In this document: positions 10,446 to 21,734 of the stretch, in pieces
How positions within the stretch are numbered: position 1 is the first letter of the stretch
Layout of the letters: every line of letters begins with the position of its first letter
Source of the DNA: Hermatobates lingyangjiaoensis
Taxonomy: Eukaryota; Arthropoda; Insecta; Hemiptera; Hermatobatidae
Reading direction: 5' to 3'
Assembly: GCA_026182355.1 (NCBI GenBank)
Contig: JAPFBL010000570.1
Span: forward strand, 124,001-188,000
DNA length: 64,000 nucleotides
Translations under genes and position numbers: made by a program
Notes under the pieces: model-generated
Told to the model about the DNA's origin: nothing
The model's input: only the letters and a program-made list of their open reading frames with translations
Database searches by the model: none

Positions 10446-10574
10446 ATGATTGTTATTATTATTATTTGAGGGTGACTATAGCACTGCGTCTTAACAAAAA
10501 AAAGCGATTCCACTTCCCCTCTTCTGTACTAAAGTACTCCAACAGTTAGCTTCAACGCCTACAAGAAGGCGTTG

Positions 10575-11135
10575 TTGTAAAATTCTCATTGGCAGTCCTG
10601 ATTTGGGCTTTCAAGTTATAATCTAGGGTTTTTCTGAGCCCAGGCTAAACGTTTGGTAAAATTCTCATTGGCAGTCCTGATTTGGGGTTTCAAGCTATAA
10701 TCTAGGGTTATTTGAGCATAGGCAAGGGTTCGGTAAAATTCTCATTGGCAGTCCTGATTTGGGGTTTCAAGCTATAATCTAGAGTTATTTGAGCATAGGC
10801 AAGGGTTTTAGTAAAATTCTCATTGCCAGTCCTGATTTGGGGTTTCAAGTAATAATCTAGGATTTTTCTGAGCCCAGGCTAGGGTTTTGGTAAAATTCTC
10901 ATTCGTGGCACTGATTTGAGGTTTCAAGTAATAATTTAGGGTTGTTAGAGTTTTGGTAAAATTCTCATTGGTAGTCCTGATTTGGAGTTTCAAGTTATAA
11001 TCTAGGGTTTTTTGAGCCTAGGCAAAGATTTTGGTAAAATTCTCATTGACAGCCCTGATATGGGTTTTTAATTTATATTCTGGTATTTTTCTGAGCCGAG
11101 GCTAGGGTTTTGGTAAAATTCTCATTGGCAGACCT
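10575..11135. repeat. tandem repeat, about 78 bp unit, 7-8 copies
   Basis: Units begin taaaattctcattggcagt and contain cctgatttggggtttcaag. The copies are diverged from one another. The array lies in NUP214 intron 12. Confidence 0.85.
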
Positions 11136-11216
11136 GCAGTACATGATTACTGAATAACAACGGCATTCTGGTCAGTTTTATTGTTTCGGTTAAAATTAAT
11201 AAAAGACAATACATAC

Positions 11217-11265
11217 CAACTGGCTCGGCGACAGCAGGCGGGGCGGCCTCCTTCTCCTCCGGCAC
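11217..11265 (-). CDS. NUP214: NUP214 exon 12 (linker)
   Basis: The exon is 49 nt, with a GAAACAG acceptor and a GTATGT donor, entering in phase 0 and leaving in phase 1. It encodes VPEEKEAAPPAVAEPV, a charged, Pro/Ala-rich stretch that leads into EEKPVEEAKPKVK of exon 13. The short length lowers certainty, but both splice sites are strong and the phase fits. Confidence 0.75.
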
Positions 11266-11329
11266 CTGTTTCAAAGACAACCTTTAGTCATTTCCATTGA
11301 TGGTTTAATAGCAAGTCACTAGTCTATAC

Positions 11330-11400
11330 CGTTATCACAGGAGCTGGTGTTTCAGCCATGCTCACAGATGCCTGCTCACTAGCCTGAGGAGGAGGTTCTG
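11330..11400 (-). CDS. NUP214: NUP214 exon 11 (linker)
   Basis: The exon is 71 nt, with a GTTTCAG acceptor and a GTATAG donor, entering in phase 1 and leaving in phase 0. It encodes AEPPPQASEQASVSMAETPA followed by PVIT. It is low complexity and acidic/Pro-rich. It is supported by splice signals and by phase continuity with exons 10 and 12. Confidence 0.75.
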
Positions 11401-11479
11401 CTGAAACTTTAAAGTTTTCTTTTTCATTGCTTTGTACTATCTAAGTTTGTAATTCAGAATAAACGCTGTTCTGTTTTAC

Positions 11480-11583
11480 CTGCTGCGGGAGGTTGAGAAG
11501 CGCTAGCCGAGAACTCAGCAGGAGGGGTGGGGGCAAGAGTGGTCTGAAACAGTGCTTTGTCCATGGAAAAGAGCGACGGTGAC
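11480..11583 (-). CDS. NUP214: NUP214 exon 10 (linker)
   Basis: The exon is 104 nt, with a TTTTTGCAG acceptor and a GTAAAA donor, entering in phase 2 and leaving in phase 1. Joined to exon 9 it reads MSPSLFSMDKALFQTTLAPT and continues FSASASQPPAA. It is rich in Ser/Pro/Ala, with no FG motif. The family assignment rests on position and phase rather than on local similarity. Confidence 0.78.
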
Positions 11584-11654
11584 CTGCAAAAACAATGGCA
11601 TCAATATCTATCTCTCAAACATTGATCAAGGTAATGCGCCTCAAGGGTGCAACA

Positions 11655-14145
11655 CTACAACTATGCACTAATCAGAGGTGGCATAGCCAAGGGCCATAGG
11701 CATGGTCAATTGATGGTAATCAAGCGACATTGGCATGGTTCCCTCTTGGACACATGGCACGACATGCTTCAGTCATCTGGATCTCAGCCGTGACTAATGC
11801 CTACCGAATCAAAACAAGGCTTTACTCTGACCATAGGCATGGTCAATGTGATGGTAATCATGCGACATTGGCATGGTTACCTCTTGGACACATGGCACCA
11901 CGTGCTTCAGTCATCTGGATCTCAGCCATGAGTAATGCCTACCGAATCAAAACAAGTCTTTACTCTGGCCATAGGCATGGTTAATGTGATGGTAATCAAG
12001 CGACACTGGCATGGTTCCCTCTTGGACACTGCTTCAGTAATCTGGATCTCAGCCATGAGTAATGCCTACTGAATCAAAACAAGGCTATACTCTGGCCATA
12101 GGCATGGTCAATGCGATGGTAATCAAGCGACATAGGCATGGTTACTTCTTGGACACATGGCACCACGTGCTTCAGTCATCTGGATCTCAGCCGTGACTAA
12201 TGCCTACCGAATCAAAACAAGGCATTACTCTGGCCATAGGCATGGTTAATGTGATGGTAATCAAGCGACATTGGCATGGTTACCTCTTGGACACATGGCA
12301 CCACGTGCTTCAGTCATCTGGATCTCAGCCATGAGTAATGCATACTAAATCAAACAAGGCTTTACTCTGGCCATAGGCATGGTCAATGCGATGGTAATCA
12401 AGCGACACTGGGTATGGTGACCTTTAGGAAGCATGACACCACGTGCTTCAGTCATCTGAATCTCAGCTATGAGTAATGCATACTGAATCAAAACAAGGCT
12501 TTACTCTGACCATAGGCATGGTCAATGCTAAGGTAATCAAGCGACACTGGGTATGGCGACCTTTAGGAAGCATGACACCACGTGCCTTTAGTCATCTGAA
12601 TCTCAGCTATGAGTAATGCATACTGAATCAAAACAAGGCTTTACTCTGACCATAGGCATGGTCAATGCTATGGTAATCAAGCGACACTGGGTATGGCGAC
12701 CTTTAGGAAGCATGACACCATGTACCTTCAGTCATCTGGATCTCAGCTATGAGTAATGCATACTGAATCAAAACAAGGCTTTACTCTGACCATAGGCATG
12801 GTCAATGCTAAGGTAATCAAGCGACACTGGGTATGGCGACCTTTAGGAAGCATGACACCATGTACCTTCAGTCATCTGGATCTCAGCCATGAGTAATGCA
12901 TACTGAATCAAAACAAGGCTTTACTCTGGCCATAGGCATGGTCAATGCTAAGGTAATCAAGCGACACTGGGTATGGCGACCTTTAGGAAGCATGACACCA
13001 TGTACCTTCAGTCATCTGGATCTCAGCCATGAGTAATGCATACTAAATCAAACAAGGCTTTACTCTGACCATAGGCATGGTCAATGCTATGGTAATCAAG
13101 CGACACTGGGTATGGCGACCTTTAGGAAGCATGACACCATGTACCTTCAGTCATCTGGATCTCAGCTATGAGTAATGCATACTGAATCAAAACAAGGCTT
13201 TACTCTGACCATAGGCATGGTCAATGCTAAGGTAATCAAGCGACACTGGGTATGGCGACCTTTAGGAAGCATGACACCATGTACCTTCAGTCATCTGGAT
13301 CTCAGCCATGAGTAATGCATACTGAATCAAAATAAGGCTTTACTCTGGCCATAGGCATGGTCAATGCTAAGGTAATCAAGCGACACTGGGTATGGCGACC
13401 TTTAGGATGCATGACACCATGTACCTTCAGTCATCTGGATCTCAGCTATGAGTAATGCATACTGAATCAAAACAAGGCTTTACTCTGACCATAGGCATGG
13501 TCAATGCTATGGTAATCAAGCGACACTGGGTATGGCGACCTTTAGGAAGCATGACACCATGTACCTTCAGTCATCTGGATCTCAGCTATGAGTAATGCAT
13601 ACTGAATCAAAACAAGGCTTTACTCTGGCCATAGGCATGGTCAATGCTAAGGTAATCAAGCGACACTGGGTATGGCGACCTTTAGGAAGCATAACACCAT
13701 GTACCTTCAGTCATCTGGATCTCAGCTATGAGTAATGCATACTGAATCAAAACAAGGCTTTACTCTGGCCATAGGCATGGTCAATGCTAAGGTAATCAAG
13801 CGACACTGGGTATGGCGACCTTTAGGAAGCATGACACCATGTACCTTCAGTCATCTGAATCTCAGCTATGAGTAATGCATACTGAATCAAAACAAGGCTT
13901 TACTCTGACCATAGGCATGGTCAATGCTATGGTAATCAAGCGACACTGGGTATGGTGACCTTTAGGAAGCATGACACCACGTGCCTTCAGTCATCTGGAT
14001 CTCAGCTATGAGTAATGCATACTGAATCAAAACAAGGCTTTACTCTGGCCATAGGCATGGTCAATGCGATGGTAATCAAGCGACACTGGGTATGGTGCCC
14101 TTTAGGAAGCATGACACCACGTACCTTCAGTCATCTGGATCTCTA
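11655..14145. repeat. 140 bp satellite array, about 18 copies (NUP214 intron 9)
   Basis: Each unit contains ccataggcatggtcaatg, ggtaatcaagcgacac and cagtcatctggatctcagc. Left-hand units (11655-12400) carry a different internal segment (ttggcatggttacctcttgg) from right-hand units (actgggtatggcgacc), so two unit types occupy separate parts of the array. Short open frames in it are accidental. Confidence 0.92.
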
Positions 14146-14147
14146 CC

Positions 14148-14480
14148 TTAAAGCTATTGGTCTAGCTTCAATCAATACACCTTTAAGCCGACGTTTCGTC
14201 TATATTTGTAAACATCTCACTATTGCAAGGAACTATCTACACTGTTCATAAAACTGCCGCTGGGATTATGTGGTTAACGTTAGGATACAACGGTTATATA
14301 GTTAGTTCCTCGCAATAGTTCAATACCAAGGTAATTGTGTTTATTAATTAAATAATGTAACTTAAAAAAACATTTTTTCATGTTACTGTAATTAAATTCT
14401 GTATTGATCCAGCCCTGAAGATGTCTACAAATATAGAAATGTCGGCTTAAAGGTGTTGTATTATTGAAACTAGACCAAAC
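14148..14480. repeat. PLE fold-back with hammerhead-like core (AUGU/ACGU)
   Basis: Inverted arms at about 14150-14225 (cctttaagccgacgtttcg) and 14400-14478. The plus core is CUGAAGA at 14414, a weak stem II, then GAA-AUGU-C. The minus copy has GAA-ACGU-C. Confidence 0.6.
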
Positions 14481-14675
14481 ATCGATAAAAATAGAAAATA
14501 AATATTATAAATTATTTATATTATATATTATTACATTAACTTAATATGACAAAATGTGTATTTCACAAAAAAAAAAGAAAGAAATTATATTATAATGTAA
14601 AATTAAGAATTATTGTGTAATTTATGCTTGTAATACAATGTATTGTAATAAAATTTAAAAATAAAAAAAATAGTT

Positions 14676-14760
14676 ACTTTCGAAGATGGGTAATGCCCGA
14701 AACCGTCGGATAGTTCCAGCAGCAGTCTATGAGTTAAGACGTTTTATTCTGTTTTTAATA
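14676..14760 (+). repeat. hammerhead-like terminal fragment
   Basis: CGAAGA, stem II GGG/CCC, then GAA-ACCGUC. It is related to the 62755-62930 fold-back (tcttgagt, agcagcag flank). It is a degenerate single copy. Confidence 0.4.
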
Positions 14761-14845
14761 TTCTCTCAAGTAAATTAACAATGATTGTGTAAGCTGATTG
14801 GTAGATTGTGTAAAGCATAGCAAATAATATGATGAGTGATATTAC

Positions 14846-15152
14846 ATTGTGGTTGTAGCAGCAGCAGGGGGCTTTGCTGGTCCAGAAAAGAAAGATGTGG
14901 ACAAGGGTGTTGAAGAAGGTGGCAGGGAGACAGGCTGAGCAAAGAAAGAAGAGGAAAGGGTTGGAGGGGACGAGAAGGACAGGGGGGCGGCGGCGGCGGG
15001 GGTGGGCGGTTTGAGGAGAGCTGGCGATGGGGCAGCTGGTGATGGAGCAGCTGGTGATGGAACAGCTGGTGATGGGGCGGCAGTGGTCTTGCTTGGCTCG
15101 ACAGCCTTCACATCCCCTTCGCCTGTCGATGGCACCTGTGGCAACAATTGTC
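14846..15152 (-). CDS. NUP214: NUP214 exon 9 (Pro/Ala/Ser-rich linker)
   Basis: The exon is 307 nt. The acceptor is chosen as GTACACAG at 15153, because it restores phase 1 from exon 8 (QSG-QLLPQVPSTGEGD). A nearer CAG is out of frame. The product is low complexity, with PSPAVPSPAAPSPAAPSP followed by SSFFAQP and STSFFSGPAKPP, like the linker after the NUP214 propeller. The donor is GTAATA after ACC ACA AT. A nonautonomous hAT element lies only about 20 bp upstream of the acceptor. Confidence 0.8.
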
Positions 15153-15172
15153 CTGTGTACTTTACTTTAAGC

Positions 15173-15603
15173 CAGGGGTCTTAAAACTTTTCAATGTAAG
15201 GGCCCACATTATATAATTCCCACATGTATGCAGGCCGAAGGAATAAATAAAAAAAAAATAATAATCAGTGCCAGTAATTTAATTTCCTCAGTTATTAGAG
15301 TATAAACATGGAAAAATTAAAACATATCCCGCTGGAAAAAATCACGGTTTTATGAAATCAAATTAGTGTGACGAATGATACTGTCATTTTGACGTCAAAA
15401 TTTCATTAAATCAGTATCTGTGCATCACACTATCGTGAGAGAGGGAAACCGACCCGGGCTTAGCGCCACCAGTCAGCAGCCCCAACTTTGAATAATTCAA
15501 ATTATTTTTTTAAGGCTACCACACTGGGATTTGTTTGTCGGGCCAGGATGAAATAATGTGGTGGGCCGGATATGGCCCGCGGCCCATAGTTTGGAGAGCT
15601 CTG
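15173..15603. mobile_element. nonautonomous hAT element next to NUP214 exon 9 acceptor
   Basis: The termini CAGGGGTCTTAAAACTTTT and, inverted, CAGAGCTCTCCAAACTATGG match each other and resemble hAT ends. Imperfect 8 bp flanks (ctttaagc and gtttaaac) could be the target duplication. Internal sequence includes gggccggatatggcccg. No transposase was seen. It begins about 20 bp upstream of the exon 9 splice acceptor. Confidence 0.65.
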
Positions 15604-15608
15604 GTTTA

Positions 15609-16109
15609 AACAACCGATAAGGGAATATCGAGTACCTTATCGGACATTATATTAGTGTTTAGTCTTTTAGTATTCAGTGTTTCTTAATTATAAGTTAGTT
15701 TGGTTTCTAAACAAACAAGGGAATATTTTAGTACCTTGAGGCGTAATAAGTTGTGTTGGTCTTGATTGTGTATTTGTATGTCTTCGTTATTATTTATTAT
15801 TTTATTTGTGTTTTTTAGTTAAAGTGCAACCGATAAGGGGATTTTGAGTACCTTATCGGTAATCATCTCCGCACGTTACCTGGGCTTAAGCTTGTCTATT
15901 ACTCGTAGCCTAGGTACTGTTTTGCGGAGTAACTGTCAGAATTCGTGCTTAACATTACGTTGACCGTCCTCGCGAGGTCCACCTCGGGCACCTCCATGCT
16001 TTCAATGGAGGTGGCTAAAGGGCAACTTGTCAACAAGGTGGCCTAGCTTGACTAAGCGATTATGGCACAAAATAACGTGAGAAACGCGAAGATCAAAACA
16101 GGCACCTGT
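15609..16109 (+). mobile_element. structured SINE-like element B, copy 1 (HDV-ribozyme-like core)
   Basis: The 5' half has three hairpins with one loop pattern: ccgataagg...ccttatcgg (15615), caagg...ccttg (15713) and ccgataagg...ccttatcgg (15830), each enclosing GRAUAU/UUU..AGUA. The core at 15957-16029 reads P2 GUUGACC, hairpin CCU-CGCG-AGG, UCCACCU, CGGGC, P4 CACCUCCAU/AUGGAGGUG, GGCUAAA, then P2' GGGCAAC. The element ends near CAAAACAGG (16109). No coding potential. The family was not recognised. Confidence 0.6.
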
Positions 16110-16870
16110 GGCAACACAATGGTCGTAACAAATCAAATCAACCGGTCTACACTCAACTTTGCTGTAAAGTACACCCACCATGTATAAATAATAATACCCA
16201 ATAACCAGCTCATCTACCCAGTGTTTCTCAAGAAACAATTTAAATTCCAACTCTAATAATAAATAATATATAACGAAAACGATTTAAATTTTTTCAGATA
16301 AAGGAAATTAATACAGAATGAAAATTATAGATTACGCAAAAAAATATATCATATAAAACTTATTATAAATTTGCACACATTTTTTTTTCAAATTTAAAAA
16401 GAAGGTATAGGAAAGTAGATTATCATCAAAATCAAAATTACATCATTAACTTTCTCGATGAAATTTAAATAAGTTTCTGTTATAAAATATCCTTTAACTT
16501 CTTCCAGCAATGGAAAGAGAAACTTTAAGTTCATAAGTGTGTAAGAGAACATATACGTACACAGGCACTGAGTTCTACATATATACAGTAATTCAAGTGT
16601 AATGATTTTTATACTAATGAGGTGAACTCTACGATCGTTATAAACCTTCCCTATTTCACATGATTCGAAGCTGTTTGGAGAGGATTTTCTAAATATAGGT
16701 GGTAGGTCCTAAAAAAAGGACCCTGATCAAAATCAAAACACCGTAGTTGCTTCCCTTGAAAAAAGTCATATAAGATCCATATGTTTCTTTGTATCTAAAT
16801 GTCTCCACTTTTATGTCTATAGAGGACAGACAGACAAACTTTGTATTTTATATATATACTCGTATGAAAG
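16110..16870. other. unassigned intron 8 sequence
   Basis: AT-rich sequence with no convincing ORF, splice-bounded exon or repeat. A partial second copy of ggcacctgtggcaacac (also at exon 9) is present near 16101 but is not in a coding context. Confidence 0.4.
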
Positions 16871-16874
16871 ATTA

Positions 16875-17312
16875 ATAATCAACAATAACTCTTGATAGAA
16901 TATATGAAATTCAACACCACAATAAAACAAATAATATTACAAATAATTATCTAAGGCCTTTCGTCAAAACATCATCAGAGAGCTACATGAAACAAACAAC
17001 AAGTATATTAGCAAGTTAACCTGGTTGATTGAAGTCTTCAGGATTGCTGGCATCCGTGTCTAAATTTAAAGTTCCTAAAAATGCTGACAAAACAAATAAG
17101 TAAGAAAATTAAAACCCCTTCAATTTTAGGAACTTTAAATTTAGACACGGATGCCAGCAATCCTGAAGACTTCAATCAACCAGGTTAACTTGCTAATATA
17201 CTTGTTTGTTTCATGTAGCTCTGTGATGATGTTTTGACGAAAGGCCCTAGAGCATTATATGTAATATTATTTGTTTTATTGTGGTGTTGAATTTCATATA
17301 TACTCGTATATG
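16875..17312. repeat. PLE fold-back (AGGCCU type)
   Basis: Long inverted arms (about 16890-17060 and 17110-17300) share ctgaagacttcaatcaacc. The minus strand has CUGAUGA at 16979-16973, stem II GU/AC, then GAA-AGGCCU-U. Stem III is self-complementary. Confidence 0.65.
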
Positions 17313-17640
17313 CAGATGTATGAACTGATTTCTTGTAATTGTAATAAAAACGTAATTGTGTAGAACAAATAATTCATAGTCACATAAGCATTATTTTACA
17401 TCCTGATATTGGCCAACTCATGCTAAGTTAAACCGTAAACATGAGACCGTAGCTTCATGATTGAAAGACTAAGTGTAATGATCTCTTACAAACTGCCCTC
17501 TGATCCATTACAATGGTCAACAAGAAAATGTTTTGTCATGATCCCTGATATGTTTTAACAGGTTTTACCTAATTTAAGGGCATTAATTCCAGAAATGCTG
17601 TCGTTTTTCTCTATCAGGTCTACTTTTTCTGCTATGGTAA

Positions 17641-17662
17641 CCCCCCCCCCCCCCCCCCCCCA
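17641..17662. repeat. poly-C tract
   Basis: A run of about 21 C residues in otherwise AT-rich intron sequence. Surrounding sequence (17313-18240) shows nothing else identifiable. Confidence 0.9.
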
Positions 17663-18535
17663 CTGCAGGAAGGCGATAGATGCAGTAAATACAGGCAAAT
17701 CGAAGTAACAATATTTTTATTTAACTTTAAAACATATATTCATTAATCATACCAACATATTTGCAATAAGTATAAATTTGAATTTCAATGTATACTCCCC
17801 ACAAATATACCAAAAGCACATATGGTTTGTTTAAGCAATGTCGCATAGGAAAAAATGTAGCCATGATTAAATTTTACTCCAAAAATCTACAACGCAAGTA
17901 AAAGTTTTACGATTTGCCATAATCATTTAACATTGATCACATTAACATCCTGCGTTGTAATTATGACGCTAGTATGTATTTAGAAATATATATAATTTTA
18001 AAGTAAAAAAAAAAATATGAAATAGCAAACAGCTCAATAACTTGATCTGATGAGAAAAAAATTAGTATGTTTTTCGTAATCAACACCTTTAAATTATTCT
18101 AAATCAGGTCAAGAAACCTTGGGCATCAAAAAATATGTTGACTAGTGTTATCAATCAGTAGCACTAAACAAAATAATAAAAATATGTGTTATTTCAGTTA
18201 AAATGGCTTCGGAATGATTTCAGTTTAAAAAGTCACAGGGTGCACATCAGTGGCGTAGCAAAGGGTGGGTGGGGGGGGGGGGCACGTACCAGGAGGCAGC
18301 ATTAAAAATTAAAACAATAAAATGATAACAAATCTTAGATTTTATACCAAAATAAGTTTTTAAGGTATATAAGTTTAACTATTCGTTGAACAAATGTATC
18401 GACAATTGATAAAGGAAGACAACCTAAAGTGTTTCCTGGACTTCATATATAAAATTGGCCAAAAGAAGAAAGTCAACGCACTACGCCGTGATGAGCAATG
18501 TTAATGTAATATATGTAATAGATGTTAATAGTTAA

Positions 18536-18872
18536 GTCATGCCACTGAGGGGATATCCAGTACCCCGGCATGGTCAACTCTGGGATAGATCATGACCTAT
18601 AAAAAGGGCAAGGCTCATCTTCATGGCTTAAAGCCTGCAATTGTAATTAGGCATATTAGTCTTTTTGTGTGATGCGGTATCGTGGGACCCGCCTCCGCGA
18701 GGTCCACCTTGGGCACTTGACGCACTAGCGCGGCCTTGCTTCGGTAAGGCTGTCGTGGACTCCCTCAAGTGGCGAAAGGGTCTCACGTAAAAAACATCGA
18801 TCTGTAGTGCTTTGTATCATGGAGTGGCCGAAAGGTTGAGATACATGAATACAAATCAAGACAGGTATATAA
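18536..18872 (+). mobile_element. structured SINE-like element B, copy 2 (HDV-ribozyme-like core)
   Basis: A 5' hairpin with GGGG-AUAUCCAGUA-CCCC lies at 18551. The core at 18680-18788 reads P2 CGUGGGACCC, CCU-CCGCG-AGG, UCCACCU, UGGGC, P4 CACUUG/CAAGUG with an inner hairpin, GGCGAAA, and P2' GGGUCUCACG. Downstream a stem UUUGUAU.CAUG/CAUG.AUACAAA encloses GGCCGAAAGG. The element ends at CAAGACAGG. Confidence 0.6.
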
Positions 18873-19199
18873 GTTTAAGGTATATAACTTATATAGATTG
18901 TATATTATATGTATTGTATATAAGGTATATAACTTATAAGGTATATAAGTTTTTCAACTATAAAATTAGCAATTGAAAAATGTATGCACAAATGTATTTT
19001 AGATTTTTGAAAACTATTTTTTTTTTAAAGTGGTAGAAAGTTTATTATATTTATTTGCGTAGTCAATTAATTTAACCATTTTTTTCTTTTATGATTTGAA
19101 TTATACGTTTTTGTTTTGAAAAATTGTTTGGTTTTCTTTGATGATGACTGTATAATTGTATACTAGTACTGTAATAACATGTATGTGGGTCTGGGACTA

Positions 19200-21055
19200 A
19201 TAACAGCAGTCTAAAATTAGATCTTGATATAGCTTCTGGTCTACTGATTTTTCAAGTTCACAGAAGTGGTTCTTGAAAATGCATATTTTGCAATGCGTTT
19301 GACCAAAATCCTCAAGAACCTCTTCTGTGAACTTAAAATTAGATCTTGATATAGCTTCTTGACTACTGATTTTTCAAGTTCACAGAAGTGATTCTTGAAA
19401 ATGCATATTTTGCAATGCGTTTGACCAAAATCATCAAGAACCTCTTCTGTGAACTTAAAATTAGATCTTGATATAGCTTCTGGTCTACTGATTTTTCAAG
19501 TTCACAGAAGTGGTTCTTGAAAATGCATATTTTGCAATGCGTTTGACCAAAATCCTCAAGAACCTCTTCTGTGAACTTAAAATTAGATCTTGATATAGCT
19601 TCTTGACTACTGATTTTTCAAGTTCACAGAAGTGATTCTTGAAAATGCATATTTTGCAATGCGTTTGACCAAAATCATCAAGAACCTCTTCTGTGAACTT
19701 AAAATTAGATCTTGATATAGCTTCTTGACTACTGATTTTTCAAGTTCACAGAAGTGATTCTTGAAAATGTATATTTTGCAATGCATATGACCAAAATCCT
19801 CAAGAACCTCTTCTGTGAACTTAAAATTAGATCTTGATATAGCTTCTTGACTACTGATTTTTCAAGTTCACAGAAGTGGTTCTTGAAAATGCATTCCTTG
19901 CAATGCATATGACCAAAGTCCTCAAGAACCTCTTCTGTGAACTTAAAATTAGATCTTGATATAGCTTCTTGACTACTGATTTTTCAAGTTCACAGAAGTG
20001 GTTCTTGAAAATGCATATTTTGCAATGCATATGACCAAAGTCCTCAAGAACCTCTTCTGTGAACTTAAAATTAGATCTTGATATAGCTTCTTGACTACTG
20101 ATTTTTCAAGTTCACAGAAGGGGTTCTTGAAAATGCATTCCTTGCAATGCATATGACCAAAGTCCTCAAGAACCTCTTCTGTGAACTTAAAATTAGATCT
20201 TGATATAGCTTCTTGACTACTGATTTTTCAAGTTCACAGAAGTGGTTCTTGAAAATGCATATTTTGCAATGCATATGACCAAAGTCCTCAAGAACCTCTT
20301 CTGTGAACTTAAAATTAGATCTTGATATAGCTTCTTGACTACTGATTTTTCAAGTTCACAGAAGGGTTCTTGAAAATGCATTCCTTGCAATGCATATGAC
20401 CAAAGTCCTCAAGAACCTCTTCTGTGAACTTAAAATTAGATCTTGATATAGCTTCTTGACTACTGATTTTTCAAGTTCACAGAAGTGGTTCTTGAAAATG
20501 CATTCCTTGCAATGCATATGACCAAAGTCCTCAAGAACCTCTTCTGTGAACTTAAAATTAGATCTTGATATAGCTTCTTGACTACTGATTTTTCAAGTTC
20601 ACAGAAGTGGTTCTTGAAAATGCATATTTTGCAATGCATATGACCAAAGTCCTCAAGAACCTCTTCTGTGAACTTAAAATTAGATCTTGATATAGCTTCT
20701 TGACTACTGATTTTTCAAGTTCACAGAAGTGATTCTTGAAAATGTATATTTTGCAATGCATATGACCAAAATCCTCAAGAACCTCTTCTGTGAACTTAAA
20801 ATTAGATCTTGATATAGCTTCTTGACTACTGATTTTTCAAGTTCACAGAAGGGGTTCTTGAAAATGCATTCCTTGCAATGCATATGACCAAAGTCCTCAA
20901 GAACCTCTTCTGTGAACTTAAAATTAGATCTTGATATAGCTTCTTGACTACTGATTTTTCAAGTTCACAGAAGTGGTTCTTGAAAATGCATATTTTGCAA
21001 TGCATATGACCAAAATCATCAAGAACCTCTTCTGTGAACTTAAAATTAGATCATT
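19200..21055. repeat. 122 bp satellite array, about 15 copies (NUP214 intron 8)
   Basis: The unit starts ttaaaattagatcttgatat. Each unit carries two 23 bp inverted arms, aagttcacagaagtggttct and its complement in caagaacctcttctgtgaac, separated by about 45 bp. Every unit can therefore form a hairpin. Variants differ in the loop (gcatattttgcaatg versus gcattccttgcaatg). Confidence 0.93.
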
Positions 21056-21194
21056 GATTGTAATTGTATGAAAATAAATATTTTGAGGTCACTGGGGGGG
21101 GGAATGGTTGTACGCCTCTGATGAAGATGTGCAGAAAAAGTAGGAGGAAAGCAAACAAGGGATGTTAACCTTGAGGGCTATACTTGACATCATT

Positions 21195-21466
21195 AGATGT
21201 GCAATCCGTAATTGTGTGGTATTTGCTCATTCTGAGGTAAAATGGATAAACAAACAAAAGTCTCCACACAAATGAAGTTTATTCAACAACAACAACGCGT
21301 TTTGAACACTTTGCGTTCATCATCAGGAAGACACCAACCTTTCAGCACCACATCCTTGGTGTCTTCCTGATGATGAACACAAAGTGTTCGAAACGCGTTG
21401 TTGTTGTTGAATAAAACTTCATTTGTGTGGAGACTTTTGTTTGTTTATCTATTTTACCTCAGAATG
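21195..21466. repeat. PLE fold-back (ACGCGU type)
   Basis: Near-perfect arms (about 21200-21340 and 21355-21466). Plus-strand CUGAUGA at 21367, stem II GAACAC/GUGUUC, GAA-ACGCGU-U. It is the same family as 26035-26362 and ends about 100 bp from exon 8. Confidence 0.75.
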
Positions 21467-21564
21467 GTTTTTTCTTGAATTAATAACTGATAAGGATATC
21501 AGCGAGCTGAATGGTATGATAATAGTGGAGTTACTGACTCTTGGTATGGTGAAGAGATGGATAC

Positions 21565-21705
21565 CAGACTGATCAGGCAAGGGTTGAGGAGGCGCGCAGA
21601 CAGGAGCGACGGAAGGCAGCAGGTTGAGAGCCGTGAAGAGGCAGAGGACTCCGACGTTGGTCATGGTCAGCACCAAAGGCATGGGCACGGCAGTGAAAGT
21701 TTCAT
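21565..21705 (-). CDS. NUP214: NUP214 exon 8 (last propeller exon)
   Basis: The exon is 141 nt, with a CTCCACAG acceptor and a GTATCC donor, entering and leaving in phase 1. It contains DETFTAVPMPLVLTMTNVGV and then LCLFTALN, corresponding to human [20 protein letters not shown]. The cumulative length at its end is about 405 residues, the same as the human propeller domain. A T-run 20-40 nt upstream forms a strong polypyrimidine tract. Confidence 0.92.
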
Positions 21706-21734
21706 CTGTGGAGGGCACATCAAGCTCATTGAAA

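Noticed and set aside
11730..14251. ORFs in the 140 bp satellite
   Set aside because: The frame is accidental, unit length is not a multiple of three and stops recur in most units.
19200..21055. CRISPR-like or other spacer-repeat array
   Set aside because: Units are contiguous 122 bp tandem copies without unique spacers, and the context is an animal intron.
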